In this document: in pieces, positions 1 through 7,633 of the stretch
Layout of the letters: each line of letters begins with the position of its first letter
How positions within the stretch are numbered: the stretch's first letter is position 1
Assembly: GCA_947626755.1 (NCBI GenBank)
Contig: CANQTP010000020.1
Span: forward strand, 1 to 41,794
Direction of reading: 5' to 3'
Source: an uncultured Clostridia bacterium
GTDB lineage: Bacteria > Bacillota > Clostridia > Oscillospirales > Ruminococcaceae
Length of the DNA: 41,794 nucleotides
Position numbers and translations under genes: made by a program
Notes under the pieces: generated by a model
The model's input: only the letters and a program-made list of their open reading frames with translations
The model's database searches: none
Told to the model about the DNA's origin: nothing

Positions 1-4
1 TTAC

Positions 5-47
5 ATACGAATCCGTTCGTATTTCACTAAAGTATGCTTTAGCGAAA
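5..47. other. paired hairpins at left edge
   Basis: Two inverted repeats lie back to back. ATACGAA and TTCGTAT (5-22) enclose a 4-base loop. TTTCACTAAAG and CTTTAGCGAAA (22-47) enclose TATG, and in minus-strand RNA the second forms 11 pairs with one G-U. They lie beyond the terminator of the spoVA operon. The rest of 1-122 shows no gene. The role is unknown; it may be the edge of a repeat or of a structured RNA cut by the window. Confidence 0.4.
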
Positions 48-122
48 TCCTTTTTCGCTTTATTACAGGTGGGGATTTCTGGGAATGGTAATTTTGGAAG
101 ATTTTGTATGGGATTTTGGTGT

Positions 123-157
123 AAAAAATTACGGCAAGCCGTACTGCGACTTGCCGT
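123..157 (-). terminator. terminator of spoVAD-spoVAE
   Basis: On the minus strand an 8-bp stem (ACGGCAAG paired with CTTGCCGT, arms at 150-157 and 131-138, 11-base loop) is followed by AATTTTTT. It lies just after the spoVAE stop, as expected for an intrinsic terminator ending this operon. Confidence 0.8.
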
Positions 158-165
158 CATTTTTG

Positions 166-519
166 CTATTTTTCTTTCGATCGGAAGATCAGTGCTATTG
201 CAAGTCCGAAAAGTATCGCGGCTGTAATACCTCCTGCCGCACCCGTCAGACCGCCTGTCAGCACACCTATGAATCCCCGCTCGTCAACGGCTTGTCTCAC
301 GCCCTCTACAAGCAGATTCCCGAAGCCCGTCAGCGGCACGCTTGCGCCCGCCCCTGCAAACTCTATCAGCGGTCTGTAGACTCCCAGCGCGCCAAGCACA
401 ACTCCCGCCACCACATATGACACCAATATCCGCGCGGGGGTAAGCTTTGTATAGTCTATCAGCGCTTGTCCTATCGCGCATAAGACCCCGCCTGTCAAAA
501 ATGCCCATAAATAATTCAA
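166..519 (-). CDS. spoVAE: stage V sporulation protein AE (SpoVAEb type)
   Basis: This is a 117-residue, very hydrophobic protein with about four membrane segments and a short charged C-terminus. Length and sequence match the short SpoVAE (SpoVAEb) subunit of the SpoVA channel, which in known spore-formers moves dipicolinic acid across the inner forespore membrane. The chosen start is a TTG: a strong GGAGGG lies 6 bases upstream and no ATG fits. It follows spoVAD after 15 bases, so translation is probably coupled, and a terminator follows. spoVAC, the usual third partner, is not next to it. The assignment comes from family resemblance and the spoVAD neighbour; activity in this organism is inferred. 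Confidence 0.88.
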   Translation of the reverse strand: MNYLWAFLTGGVLCAIGQALIDYTKLTPARILVSYVVAGVVLGALGVYRPLIEFAGAGASVPLTGFGNLLVEGVRQAVDERGFIGVLTGGLTGAAGGITAAILFGLAIALIFRSKEK

Positions 520-534
520 TATGATCCCTCCGTT

Positions 535-1563
535 CTATTCGCCGCTTATTCTGCTTTCGGCGGAAATAAACACTGCGTGTGATATGGACGGTATGCTTTC
601 GCCCTGCTGCGAAGCCGTCGGCGACATCAGCGCGCCCGTTGCGCAGAAAAGTATATTTCTGATCTCGCCCGTCCGTATTTTCGGCAGGAAATATCCGCAC
701 AGCACCGATGCCGAACAGCCGCAGCCCGACCCGCCTGCGTGTACGTCCTGCGCTTCTATGTCAAACATCATCACTCCGCAATCTTTGTGCTTATCCGAAA
801 TGTCCAGTCCTTCGCCTTTCAGAAGCTCCATAAGCAGCTCGCTGCCCACTCTTCCCAGATCGCCCGTAACTATCGCATCAAAATCGGACGGTTCCATTGC
901 CGTGTCATGCAGGAATGTTTTTATAACATACGCCGCCGCGGGAGCCATAGCCGCGCCCATATTGTTTGCATCGGTAACGCCCATATCTACGATCTTTCCG
1001 ATAGTTACAGCACGTATAAACGGCGAAGTAGTCTTGGGGGAAACCACCGCTGCGCCCGATGCGGTGCAGGTCCACTGTGCCGTGGGAGTCCTGACAGCTC
1101 CGTAAGAAAGCGGAAAGCGGAACTGTCTTTCCGCCGTGCAGAAGTGGGAAGAAGTCACCGCCGCTATGTTCCCGCCGAGGCCGCTGTCCGTCATCAGCGC
1201 GGACAGCGCAAGTCCCTCTGACATTGTGGAACACGCGCCGTATATCCCCAGAAGCGGGATATTCAGGTCGCGCAGACCGTAAGTTGAACTTATGCACTGA
1301 TTCAGCAGATCCCCAGCAAACATCATATCCACCTGTTCGGGAGTGATCTCGCCCTTGAAAAGTGCTTTTTGCAGGGTACGCTTCATAAGTTCGCTTTCAG
1401 CCTGTTCCCATGTTTTCTGACCGAAATAGGCATCATTTTCCACCTCATCAAAAAATTCCGCAAGCGGACCTTCGCCCTCTTTTTTGCCCACTATCGAAGC
1501 AAAGCTGTGTATAGTGGGCGGCGATTCCATAAGAAAAGTATTTCGGGAAATTTTCCTTGCCAT
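535..1563 (-). CDS. spoVAD: stage V sporulation protein AD
   Basis: This 342-residue protein has the thiolase-like fold sequence of SpoVAD, including a YGACST segment near residue 110 and TSSHFCTAERQFRFP further on, and its length is normal for the family. SpoVAD binds dipicolinic acid and helps load it into the forespore. The start ATG has AAGGAG 7 bases upstream. It lies directly downstream of the ftsZ terminator and carries its own sigma-G-like promoter (1587-1616), so it is probably a separate forespore unit with spoVAE and not part of the division operon. Normally spoVAC precedes it; here that gene is missing from the locus. Confidence 0.93.
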   Translation of the reverse strand: MARKISRNTFLMESPPTIHSFASIVGKKEGEGPLAEFFDEVENDAYFGQKTWEQAESELMKRTLQKALFKGEITPEQVDMMFAGDLLNQCISSTYGLRDLNIPLLGIYGACSTMSEGLALSALMTDSGLGGNIAAVTSSHFCTAERQFRFPLSYGAVRTPTAQWTCTASGAAVVSPKTTSPFIRAVTIGKIVDMGVTDANNMGAAMAPAAAYVIKTFLHDTAMEPSDFDAIVTGDLGRVGSELLMELLKGEGLDISDKHKDCGVMMFDIEAQDVHAGGSGCGCSASVLCGYFLPKIRTGEIRNILFCATGALMSPTASQQGESIPSISHAVFISAESRISGE

Positions 1564-1586
1564 AACAACGCTCCTTTTGTTTCTGT

Positions 1587-1616
1587 TATCATTCCCGAAA
1601 ATTTTTTATATATTCA
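1587..1616 (-). promoter_or_regulatory. sigma-G-like promoter for spoVAD
   Basis: On the minus strand TGAATA is followed after 17 bases by AATGATA, close to the forespore sigma-G pattern (TGAATA, about 17-18, CATACTA). It sits 24 bases before the spoVAD start and after the ftsZ terminator. SpoVA genes are sigma-G-controlled in Bacillus. The match is by eye only. Confidence 0.55.
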
Positions 1617-1618
1617 TG

Positions 1619-1648
1619 AAAAAAGCGGCACGGATAACTCCGTGCCGC
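1619..1648 (-). terminator. terminator of ftsZ
   Basis: A perfect 10-bp stem, GCGGCACGGA with TCCGTGCCGC around a 4-base loop, is followed on the minus strand by TTTTTT. It ends the division cluster 18 bases after the ftsZ stop and separates it from spoVAD. Confidence 0.92.
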
Positions 1649-1666
1649 CCCGGCTTATATGTAATT

Positions 1667-2761
1667 TTATGATCTGTCCGTGAAAATTCCCAGAAGCGAT
1701 GCATAATCGTCTATAGCCGAATGCCCCGCGTCCTCCGTATCTCCCGAAGATTCTGTGCCGGAAGAACTTTCCGCATCTACATTTGTTACCATTCCCGCGC
1801 CAAGATTCTTGAATCCCGAAGCAATAACAGTAAGGTTGATCTCGTCCTGCATTTCGGGATCGAAGCTTGCACCGAAGATAAGTTCAACATCGGGATCGGC
1901 AGCTTCCGTAATAAGCTTTGTAGCTGTGTCGATATCCGTTGAAAGAGCGTCCTCGGACATGACAATGTTAACAAGCAGACGTGTTGCGCCGCTGATGGAA
2001 GTTTCAAGCAGCGGGCTTGTAATAACAGCATTTGCAGCTTCCGCGGCTTTGTCCTTGCCCGAACCGTGTCCGATAGCCATATGCGCGTAACCCGCATTTT
2101 TCATGGTGGTTTCCACGTCCGCAAAGTCCAGATTGATGAATCCGTCTACCGTGATAAGCTCGGCAATGGATTTTACGCCTGTTTTCAGGATATTATCCGC
2201 CATTGCAAAACTTTCCTTCATGGTAAGCTGCTTCTCGCTCGTGGATATTAGACGTTCGTTAGGGATAACTACCAGCGAATCAACGTGCTTCATAAGTTCG
2301 GCGATCCCGCGCTCCGCCTGTGCCATTTTCGCCTTCTGCTCAAAGTTGAACGGCTTTGTAACAACTGCAACGGTAAGAATATCCAGCTCCTTTGCAATCT
2401 CCGCAACAACGGGAGCTGCGCCCGTGCCTGTTCCGCCGCCCATTCCTGCGGCAATGAAAACCATAGTCGCGCCTTTGAGAGCAGCGGCGATCTCGTCACG
2501 GTTCTCCTGTGCGGAACGTTCGCCGATCTCGGGCTTGTTGCCCGCGCCGCGTCCTCTTGTGAGCTTTTCGCCTATCTGCACTTTTGTGGAAGCCTTTGAA
2601 GCCCGCAGTGCAGCCGCGTCCGTATTGACAGCAACGAACTCAACGTCAAAAATGCCCTCGGTCGCCATGCAGTTGAGCGCATTTCCGCCGCCGCCGCCAA
2701 CACCAACGACTTTTATGTTTATGTCGGAATAGATCTCCTCATTATCTACCGCAAAACTCAT
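1667..2761 (-). CDS. ftsZ: cell division GTPase FtsZ
   Basis: FtsZ polymerises at mid-cell and organises the division ring. The 364-residue protein has the glycine-rich N-terminal loop (VGVGGGGGNALN, 19-30), the tubulin signature GGGTGTG (108-114) and the catalytic T7 loop NLDFADV (210-216). Two things differ from the textbook protein. The loop reads GGGGGNALN where GGGGNNAVN is usual. The C-terminal tail is short, about 45 residues of Ser/Glu/Gly-rich linker ending in DDYASLLGIF, without the usual DIPxFLRR peptide. The start ATG follows AGGAGG by 9 bases. A promoter sits in the AT-rich 136-base gap upstream and a strong terminator follows. ftsA, the usual neighbour, is absent. Confidence 0.97.
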   Translation of the reverse strand: MSFAVDNEEIYSDINIKVVGVGGGGGNALNCMATEGIFDVEFVAVNTDAAALRASKASTKVQIGEKLTRGRGAGNKPEIGERSAQENRDEIAAALKGATMVFIAAGMGGGTGTGAAPVVAEIAKELDILTVAVVTKPFNFEQKAKMAQAERGIAELMKHVDSLVVIPNERLISTSEKQLTMKESFAMADNILKTGVKSIAELITVDGFINLDFADVETTMKNAGYAHMAIGHGSGKDKAAEAANAVITSPLLETSISGATRLLVNIVMSEDALSTDIDTATKLITEAADPDVELIFGASFDPEMQDEINLTVIASGFKNLGAGMVTNVDAESSSGTESSGDTEDAGHSAIDDYASLLGIFTDRS

Positions 2762-2820
2762 TTAAAACGTCCTCCTAATATATTTTTACATACTTTTAGC
2801 AATATAACATATACAATATA

Positions 2821-2849
2821 ATTGTAACATACTTAAAATAATTTTTCAA
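2821..2849 (-). promoter_or_regulatory. ftsZ promoter
   Basis: On the minus strand TTGAAA is followed after 17 bases by TACAAT, with TG one base before the -10 (extended form). It lies in the AT-rich gap between ftsQ and ftsZ and would give a leader of about 50 bases. It suggests ftsZ is also expressed apart from the upstream cluster. Confidence 0.65.
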
Positions 2850-2897
2850 GTAGTTTTAAGAAAAAATATACGTTTTAGAAAATATTACTAAAATATT

Positions 2898-3812
2898 TTA
2901 CTCAAAATTCAATTTTGTTGTATCTGACGCCGCTGTTTCCGTCCCGGAAACGTCAGTTCCGGCGTTCGGATCGGCAATTTCCGTCTCTGTGGAGACAGAT
3001 GTTTCCATATTGAAATTGTAAGTTTCCTCTATCTGTTCAAGATCCGTATTGCTCAGGAACTGTGCGCTCCTGTCAAGCAGGCGGAGACGTCCTTCCGCAT
3101 CGGGAGCGATCTTTGTGGAAAGTATTTCCTCCGCAAATCTGTACTTATAGTCAAGATTGGCAATTACCCCCAGAACTACATTTATGCGATCCTCATAGAT
3201 ACAGGTTATGTTAAGCCTGTCGGTAACATCGTATTCCGTCACTTTTGAGCCGAAATCCGATGAAGAACGTTCCATAAGTTCGTAGATGACTTCTGTCTTA
3301 TCCTCATCGACGGAAGCGAACTGTGCGCCTTCCATCATTCCCTCGGCAGGCTCAGCGCCAAGGTAGAAAGGCAGATCCTCATCCGCAGTTTCGGAAAACG
3401 TCAGCACCTTTCCCGACTGGCTCACTATCCAGCAGCCCTCGCCGTTGTTATCCATACAAGCAGTTTCCCTGCTTGGGGAAACTTCAATTTCCAGCGACGA
3501 CGGGAAACGCCTTGTGACCTTTGCCGTTTCGATATAGACCAGACTGTCCGTTATCTGCTTTTCAACATTTCCCATATTGCGGCGGATCATATTGTCGCCG
3601 CCCTCGATGCCGCTTGCGGCAGCAATTTCTTCGGCAGTATATATGGACGAACCGTTTATAATGATATTTTCAACATTGAAAAACACCGTTGCCGAAAGTA
3701 TGGCAAATATGACAAGAACTATAAACGCCACCGTTCCGTAATACAATGACATATTACGCTTGCGGCTGCGTCCGCTGCTGCCGCTGTTACCGCGTTTTAC
3801 AACGTCCTGCAT
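2898..3812 (-). CDS. ftsQ: cell division protein FtsQ/DivIB
   Basis: The 304-residue protein has a short basic cytoplasmic tail, one membrane span (about 26-46) and then a POTRA domain (FFNVENIIINGSSIYTAEEI...), the layout of FtsQ/DivIB. The extracellular part bridges FtsL/DivIC and the septal synthase in the divisome. The C-terminus ends in a Ser/Thr/Glu-rich tail of about 40 residues with low complexity. It starts 12 bases after the murA stop with AGGAG 9 bases before the ATG, and is followed by ftsZ. Sequence identity of this family is low, so the call rests on layout, POTRA match and position. Confidence 0.9.
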   Translation of the reverse strand: MQDVVKRGNSGSSGRSRKRNMSLYYGTVAFIVLVIFAILSATVFFNVENIIINGSSIYTAEEIAAASGIEGGDNMIRRNMGNVEKQITDSLVYIETAKVTRRFPSSLEIEVSPSRETACMDNNGEGCWIVSQSGKVLTFSETADEDLPFYLGAEPAEGMMEGAQFASVDEDKTEVIYELMERSSSDFGSKVTEYDVTDRLNITCIYEDRINVVLGVIANLDYKYRFAEEILSTKIAPDAEGRLRLLDRSAQFLSNTDLEQIEETYNFNMETSVSTETEIADPNAGTDVSGTETAASDTTKLNFE

Positions 3813-3824
3813 ACAGCATTTCTC

Positions 3825-5081
3825 CTAAATCCTTATAATATCCGCTCCCACAGAGGAAAGCGTTTTTTCTATCCCCTCATAACCTCTGTCAATGTAGTGA
3901 ATGTCCGAAATTTCGCTTACGCCTTCTGCGGAAAGTGCCGCGGCTACAAGTCCCGCCCCGCCCCGAAGATCGGCGGCGCAGGTCTTTGCGCCGTAAAGGT
4001 GTTTCACGCCTTCAATGACCGCAACTTTCCCCTCCACGAGAATATCCGCGCCCATTCTGCAAAGTTCCCCGACGTGCTTGTAACGATTTTCAAAAATATT
4101 TTCCACAAATACCGAAGTGCCTTTTGCCCTGCAAAGCGGTGCCATCACCACCGCCTGCGCGTCCGTGGGGAATCCCGGGTAGACCATGGTACGGATAGGC
4201 GCAACAGCTTTTAACGGACGGTTCGCGCTGAAATATATCTTATCGCAGCCCGTGTGAACTATGCAGCCCATCTGCTCGAAAACCGCAAGTATCATTTCAA
4301 TATCCCCGGGACGGCAGTCCGAAACAACTATCTCCCCGCCCGCAGCAGCGGCACAGGCAAGATATGTTGCGCAGACTATCCTGTCGGGCATGACTTTATA
4401 TTGACAGCCGTGAAGCTTTTCAACGCCGTGAATTATGATCTTCCCGCAGCCCGCGCCGCTTATTCTTGCGCCGCAGGAATTGAGAAATTCAGCCAGATCG
4501 GCGATCTCGGGCTCCCGCGCGGCATTTCCGATAACGGTAGTTCCCGCCGCCGTCACAGCCGCAAGGATAATATTTTCCGTAGTTCCCACAGAGGGAAAAG
4601 AAAGATCTATCTTCGCGCCGCGGAGACCGTTTTCTGCGGTACAGTCAAGAGTCCCGAACTCCTCGCGGATAGTAACTCCCATTTTGCGCAGCGCGGCAAG
4701 GTGCATATCTATGGGACGGGGGCCGAGATCGCAGCCGCCGGGAAGAGTTATCCTGCAATGTCCCGTCCTTCCGAGGACAGCGCCCAGAAAGAACAGTGAA
4801 GAACGCATTTCCCGCATAAGCTCGTCGGAGATCCCCTCCGCGGAGATATTTTCCGAATTGATAACGGCAACATTCTTATCTTCAAAGCCTGCTTTGCAGC
4901 CGAGGTATGTAAGTATCCGCATAGCCGAGTAAACGTCCGAAATGCGCGGGCAGTTCTTTAATATCACCTCTCCGCCGCAAAGCACTGACGCCGCCATTAT
5001 GGGCAGCGCGGCATTTTTCGCGCCTTGGATATGAATTTCCCCGCTTAATTTTTTTCCGCCGTTCACTATCAGCTTCTGCAT
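3825..5081 (-). CDS. murA: UDP-GlcNAc 1-carboxyvinyltransferase MurA
   Basis: MurA transfers enolpyruvate from PEP to UDP-GlcNAc, the first committed step of peptidoglycan synthesis, in the cytoplasm. The 418-residue length is typical. Visible motifs are the Lys22-Asn23 pair in GAKNAALP and the active-site loop LPGGCDLGPRP with Cys117, the residue alkylated by fosfomycin in this family, so the enzyme carries the fosfomycin-sensitive cysteine. The start ATG has GGGAG 8 bases upstream. It sits between murG and ftsQ; the 124-base gap to murG holds a heptamer repeat and a hairpin. It takes the place where murB often sits in Bacillus clusters. Confidence 0.97.
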   Translation of the reverse strand: MQKLIVNGGKKLSGEIHIQGAKNAALPIMAASVLCGGEVILKNCPRISDVYSAMRILTYLGCKAGFEDKNVAVINSENISAEGISDELMREMRSSLFFLGAVLGRTGHCRITLPGGCDLGPRPIDMHLAALRKMGVTIREEFGTLDCTAENGLRGAKIDLSFPSVGTTENIILAAVTAAGTTVIGNAAREPEIADLAEFLNSCGARISGAGCGKIIIHGVEKLHGCQYKVMPDRIVCATYLACAAAAGGEIVVSDCRPGDIEMILAVFEQMGCIVHTGCDKIYFSANRPLKAVAPIRTMVYPGFPTDAQAVVMAPLCRAKGTSVFVENIFENRYKHVGELCRMGADILVEGKVAVIEGVKHLYGAKTCAADLRGGAGLVAAALSAEGVSEISDIHYIDRGYEGIEKTLSSVGADIIRI

Positions 5082-5091
5082 ACAGGCAGCT

Positions 5092-5134
5092 CCCTTACGT
5101 TTTTATCTTATGTTATGCGTAAGGGAACTTTTTT
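5092..5134 (+). other. hairpin with T-run between murG and murA
   Basis: CCCTTACG (5092-5099) pairs with CGTAAGGG (5118-5125) around an 18-base loop, and a six-T run follows at 5129-5134 on the plus strand. There is no plus-strand gene to terminate; on the minus strand it lacks a T-run and could only slow or process the murG-murA transcript. Confidence 0.3.
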
Positions 5135-5139
5135 GTGAA

Positions 5140-5215
5140 AATGCGTAATGCGTAATTCGTAATTCGTAATTTCCGCAATTTTCATTACGCATTACGCATT
5201 ACGAATTACGAATTA
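5140..5215. repeat. GTAATKC heptamer repeat, inverted pair
   Basis: A run of four to five heptamers of the form GTAATGC or GTAATTC (about 5140-5170) is followed after 12 bases by the same array inverted (5183-5215). The two arms can pair into a long hairpin. The right arm encodes the last two residues (Asn-Ser) and the TAA stop of murG. Related arrays occur at 16573, 22621, 24692 and 34413. Confidence 0.85.
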
Positions 5216-6345
5216 GCTGATGGCACAAGCTTTTTTATGACAGAATAAATCCTGTCAGGAGTATCTTTTACATAGGTTTCCGCGGCACGTTTTGCAAGAG
5301 CGTCCAGCCGCGCAGGATCGTGGATAAGTTCTTTAACTTTTTCTATAAGAAGCTCATCGGTCAGATCTTTTTCCTCGATAACGACCGCCGCTCCCGCACG
5401 TCCCAGAACCATTGCATTGTGGAACTGGTGATTTGCGGTAACGTTGGGCGAAGGGATAAGAACGGACGCACGTCCCATGGCTTGCAGCTCCGAAATGGTG
5501 GAAGCTCCGCTGCGGCTTATTATCAGGTCGGCGGCAGCTGTGCAAACGTCCATGTTGTTTATGTATTCTTTTACAATGAGATTGGGGTTGCTGTCTGGAT
5601 CGATCCCCAGTTCCGCAAGACGGGGCAGGAAGGTCTCATGTCCCATTTTCCCGAAACCGTGGATATGATTCACGGGGAAATCGTTTTCCTTTTCCCATTC
5701 CATGAGAGCGGCGGCGCATTTGTTTACCGCGCCCGCTCCCAGACTTCCCCCGAAACTGAAAATGCACAGCTTGTCATCAAGACCGAGCTTTTTCTTTGCT
5801 TCGGCGCGGGAAAGCCTTTCAGCGGCAAATCCCTTCCGCACGGGAAGTCCCGTAACTACATATTTTGCCGCAGGATCAAGATGCTGAACAGCTTCCTCAA
5901 CTGTGAGCATTACCGTATCCACTTTTTTGGAAAGCAGCCTGTTGGTTATCCCCGGGAAAGCGTTCTGCTCATGGATCACCGTGGGGATCTTCATCTGCAC
6001 GGCTTTTGAAAGTATGGGATAGCTTACATATCCCCCTGTGCCGATAACAATATCGGGTTTGAAATCTTCTATTATCTTGTGGGAACGTATTCCCGATACG
6101 GAAAGATACGCCGCCGCACGGGCGTTGCGGGCAATGTTCTTTGCGGTGATCTTCCGCTGAAAGCCGCTTATTTTTATAGGCGCGAAATCATATCCCGCTT
6201 CGGGGATAAGCTTTGCTTCCATGCCGTTGGGAGTTCCCGCAAAGAGAAATTCCGCATCGGGATCATGCTGTTTTATTATGGACGCGATAGCAAGAGCGGG
6301 GTTTATGTGTCCGCCCGTTCCGCCGCCCGCAAGCAGGACTTTCAT
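5206..6345 (-). CDS. murG: MurG glycosyltransferase (lipid II synthesis)
   Basis: MurG adds GlcNAc to lipid I to make lipid II on the inner face of the membrane. At 379 residues it has the GT28 hallmarks: GGGTGGHINPALA at the N-terminus, GTGGYVSYP near residue 100, FGGSLGA at the start of the C-terminal domain, and SRSGASTISE for UDP-GlcNAc binding. The start ATG has AAAGGAAG 7 bases upstream. It follows ftsW after 29 bases. The final codons, AAT TCG TAA, lie inside a heptamer repeat array, so the repeat has fixed the exact C-terminus of the protein. Confidence 0.97.
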   Translation of the reverse strand: MKVLLAGGGTGGHINPALAIASIIKQHDPDAEFLFAGTPNGMEAKLIPEAGYDFAPIKISGFQRKITAKNIARNARAAAYLSVSGIRSHKIIEDFKPDIVIGTGGYVSYPILSKAVQMKIPTVIHEQNAFPGITNRLLSKKVDTVMLTVEEAVQHLDPAAKYVVTGLPVRKGFAAERLSRAEAKKKLGLDDKLCIFSFGGSLGAGAVNKCAAALMEWEKENDFPVNHIHGFGKMGHETFLPRLAELGIDPDSNPNLIVKEYINNMDVCTAAADLIISRSGASTISELQAMGRASVLIPSPNVTANHQFHNAMVLGRAGAAVVIEEKDLTDELLIEKVKELIHDPARLDALAKRAAETYVKDTPDRIYSVIKKLVPSANS

Positions 6346-6374
6346 AATTATCTTCCTTTCAGAAATATGCGTTA

Positions 6375-7595
6375 CTATGTTTCAATTATCGACTGTCGGG
6401 AAATATTCAGAACAATGCCCATCTGCACAAGCTGCATGATAAGCGCCGTTCCGCCGTAGCTGAAAAACGGCAGGGAAACTCCCGTATTGGGTATAGTATT
6501 TGTTACAACGGCAATGTTCAGCAGTGCCTGCAAACTTATCTGAACTGTAAGACCCACAGCAAGCATCATTCCGAACTTGTCGGGTGCTTTTGAAGCAATA
6601 TAGAATCCGCGCATTGTGAATATGAGGAACAGTATTATTACCAGACACGCACCGATAAATCCCAGCTCCTCGCATACTACCGCAAAAACAAAGTCATTCT
6701 GCGCTTCGGGAAGGTACAGGAATTTCTGACGGGAATTGCCAAGTCCCAGTCCGAAAAGTCCGCCCGAGCCTATTGCAATAAGACTGTTTCTTGTCTGCCA
6801 TACATCGTCCTGAGCGGCTTCTTCGTTGAACGGATCCGTCCATGACAGAAAACGTGTCTCAAAATATCCCAGACCTTTTACTTCCATAAGAATGAAAACT
6901 ACTCCCGCCAGTGCCGCCGCTCCGATAAGGACGATCGTCAGCAGATGGGTGAACCTTGTTCCGCCCACATACATCATTATAACGCCTATGGCGCATATGA
7001 TGATAGTTCCCGAAAGGTGGGGCTGCATCATCATCAGTCCCGCAACTATCCCGAGGAACATCATGAACGGCACGACTCCGTACCTAAACTGTTTCATCTT
7101 GGTGTAATTTACCGAAATAAGATAGGAAAATAACAGTATTATCGCAAGTTTCATAAGCTCCGACGGCTGGAACGCAGGCAGTGGACCTATCTGTAACCAT
7201 CTGTGGGCTTCGCCTCTTGCATACTGGAACGGTCCCACGCGGCACAATATCAGCAGTATCACGCAGAATCCGAAAAATCCGTATGCAATTATAGGTTTCC
7301 TGAGCCAATGATAATCGAAAAATGACGCAAAGAACATTCCCACAAGTCCTATTATCGCCATTACAAGCTGATGGCTCACATAGTTCATTCCGTCATTGCT
7401 TTTCTTGATCGCCCATGCATAACCCGCCGAGAACATCATGATTATTCCCATTACAAGAAGAACCATGATTATCAGGAAAAACGGAAAATCCATAGGTCCT
7501 GTGGCATATTTTTCCTTGTAGCCCTTTGACGGAGCGTTTGAAGTTATATTTTTCCGCCGCCTGTCATCGGGAACAGCTCTTGCCGTGTTCTGCAT
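6375..7595 (-). CDS. ftsW: SEDS lipid II polymerase FtsW/SpoVE
   Basis: This polytopic protein of about ten membrane segments belongs to the SEDS family; FtsW polymerises lipid II into glycan strands at the septum together with its class B PBP. Supporting stretches are MMFSAGYAWA in the first helix, GPFQYARGEAHRWL, the loop NSLIAIGSGGLFGLGLG and the C-terminal SLPFFSYGGTAL. A TTG at 7625 would extend it by ten residues, but the ATG at 7595 has AAAGGAAGG at proper spacing and is preferred (406 residues). It sits between mraY and murG. murD, which lies between mraY and spoVE/ftsW in Bacillus, is missing. FtsW and SpoVE cannot be told apart from sequence alone. Confidence 0.94.
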   Translation of the reverse strand: MQNTARAVPDDRRRKNITSNAPSKGYKEKYATGPMDFPFFLIIMVLLVMGIIMMFSAGYAWAIKKSNDGMNYVSHQLVMAIIGLVGMFFASFFDYHWLRKPIIAYGFFGFCVILLILCRVGPFQYARGEAHRWLQIGPLPAFQPSELMKLAIILLFSYLISVNYTKMKQFRYGVVPFMMFLGIVAGLMMMQPHLSGTIIICAIGVIMMYVGGTRFTHLLTIVLIGAAALAGVVFILMEVKGLGYFETRFLSWTDPFNEEAAQDDVWQTRNSLIAIGSGGLFGLGLGNSRQKFLYLPEAQNDFVFAVVCEELGFIGACLVIILFLIFTMRGFYIASKAPDKFGMMLAVGLTVQISLQALLNIAVVTNTIPNTGVSLPFFSYGGTALIMQLVQMGIVLNISRQSIIET

Positions 7596-7633
7596 TGTAC
7601 GCCTTCCTTTCTTTAAGATCTGCAATTAATATT

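Noticed and set aside
2103-2732. Plus-strand frame of 209 codons opposite ftsZ
   Set aside because: Low-complexity Pro/Ala/Ser shadow of the glycine-rich ftsZ sequence.
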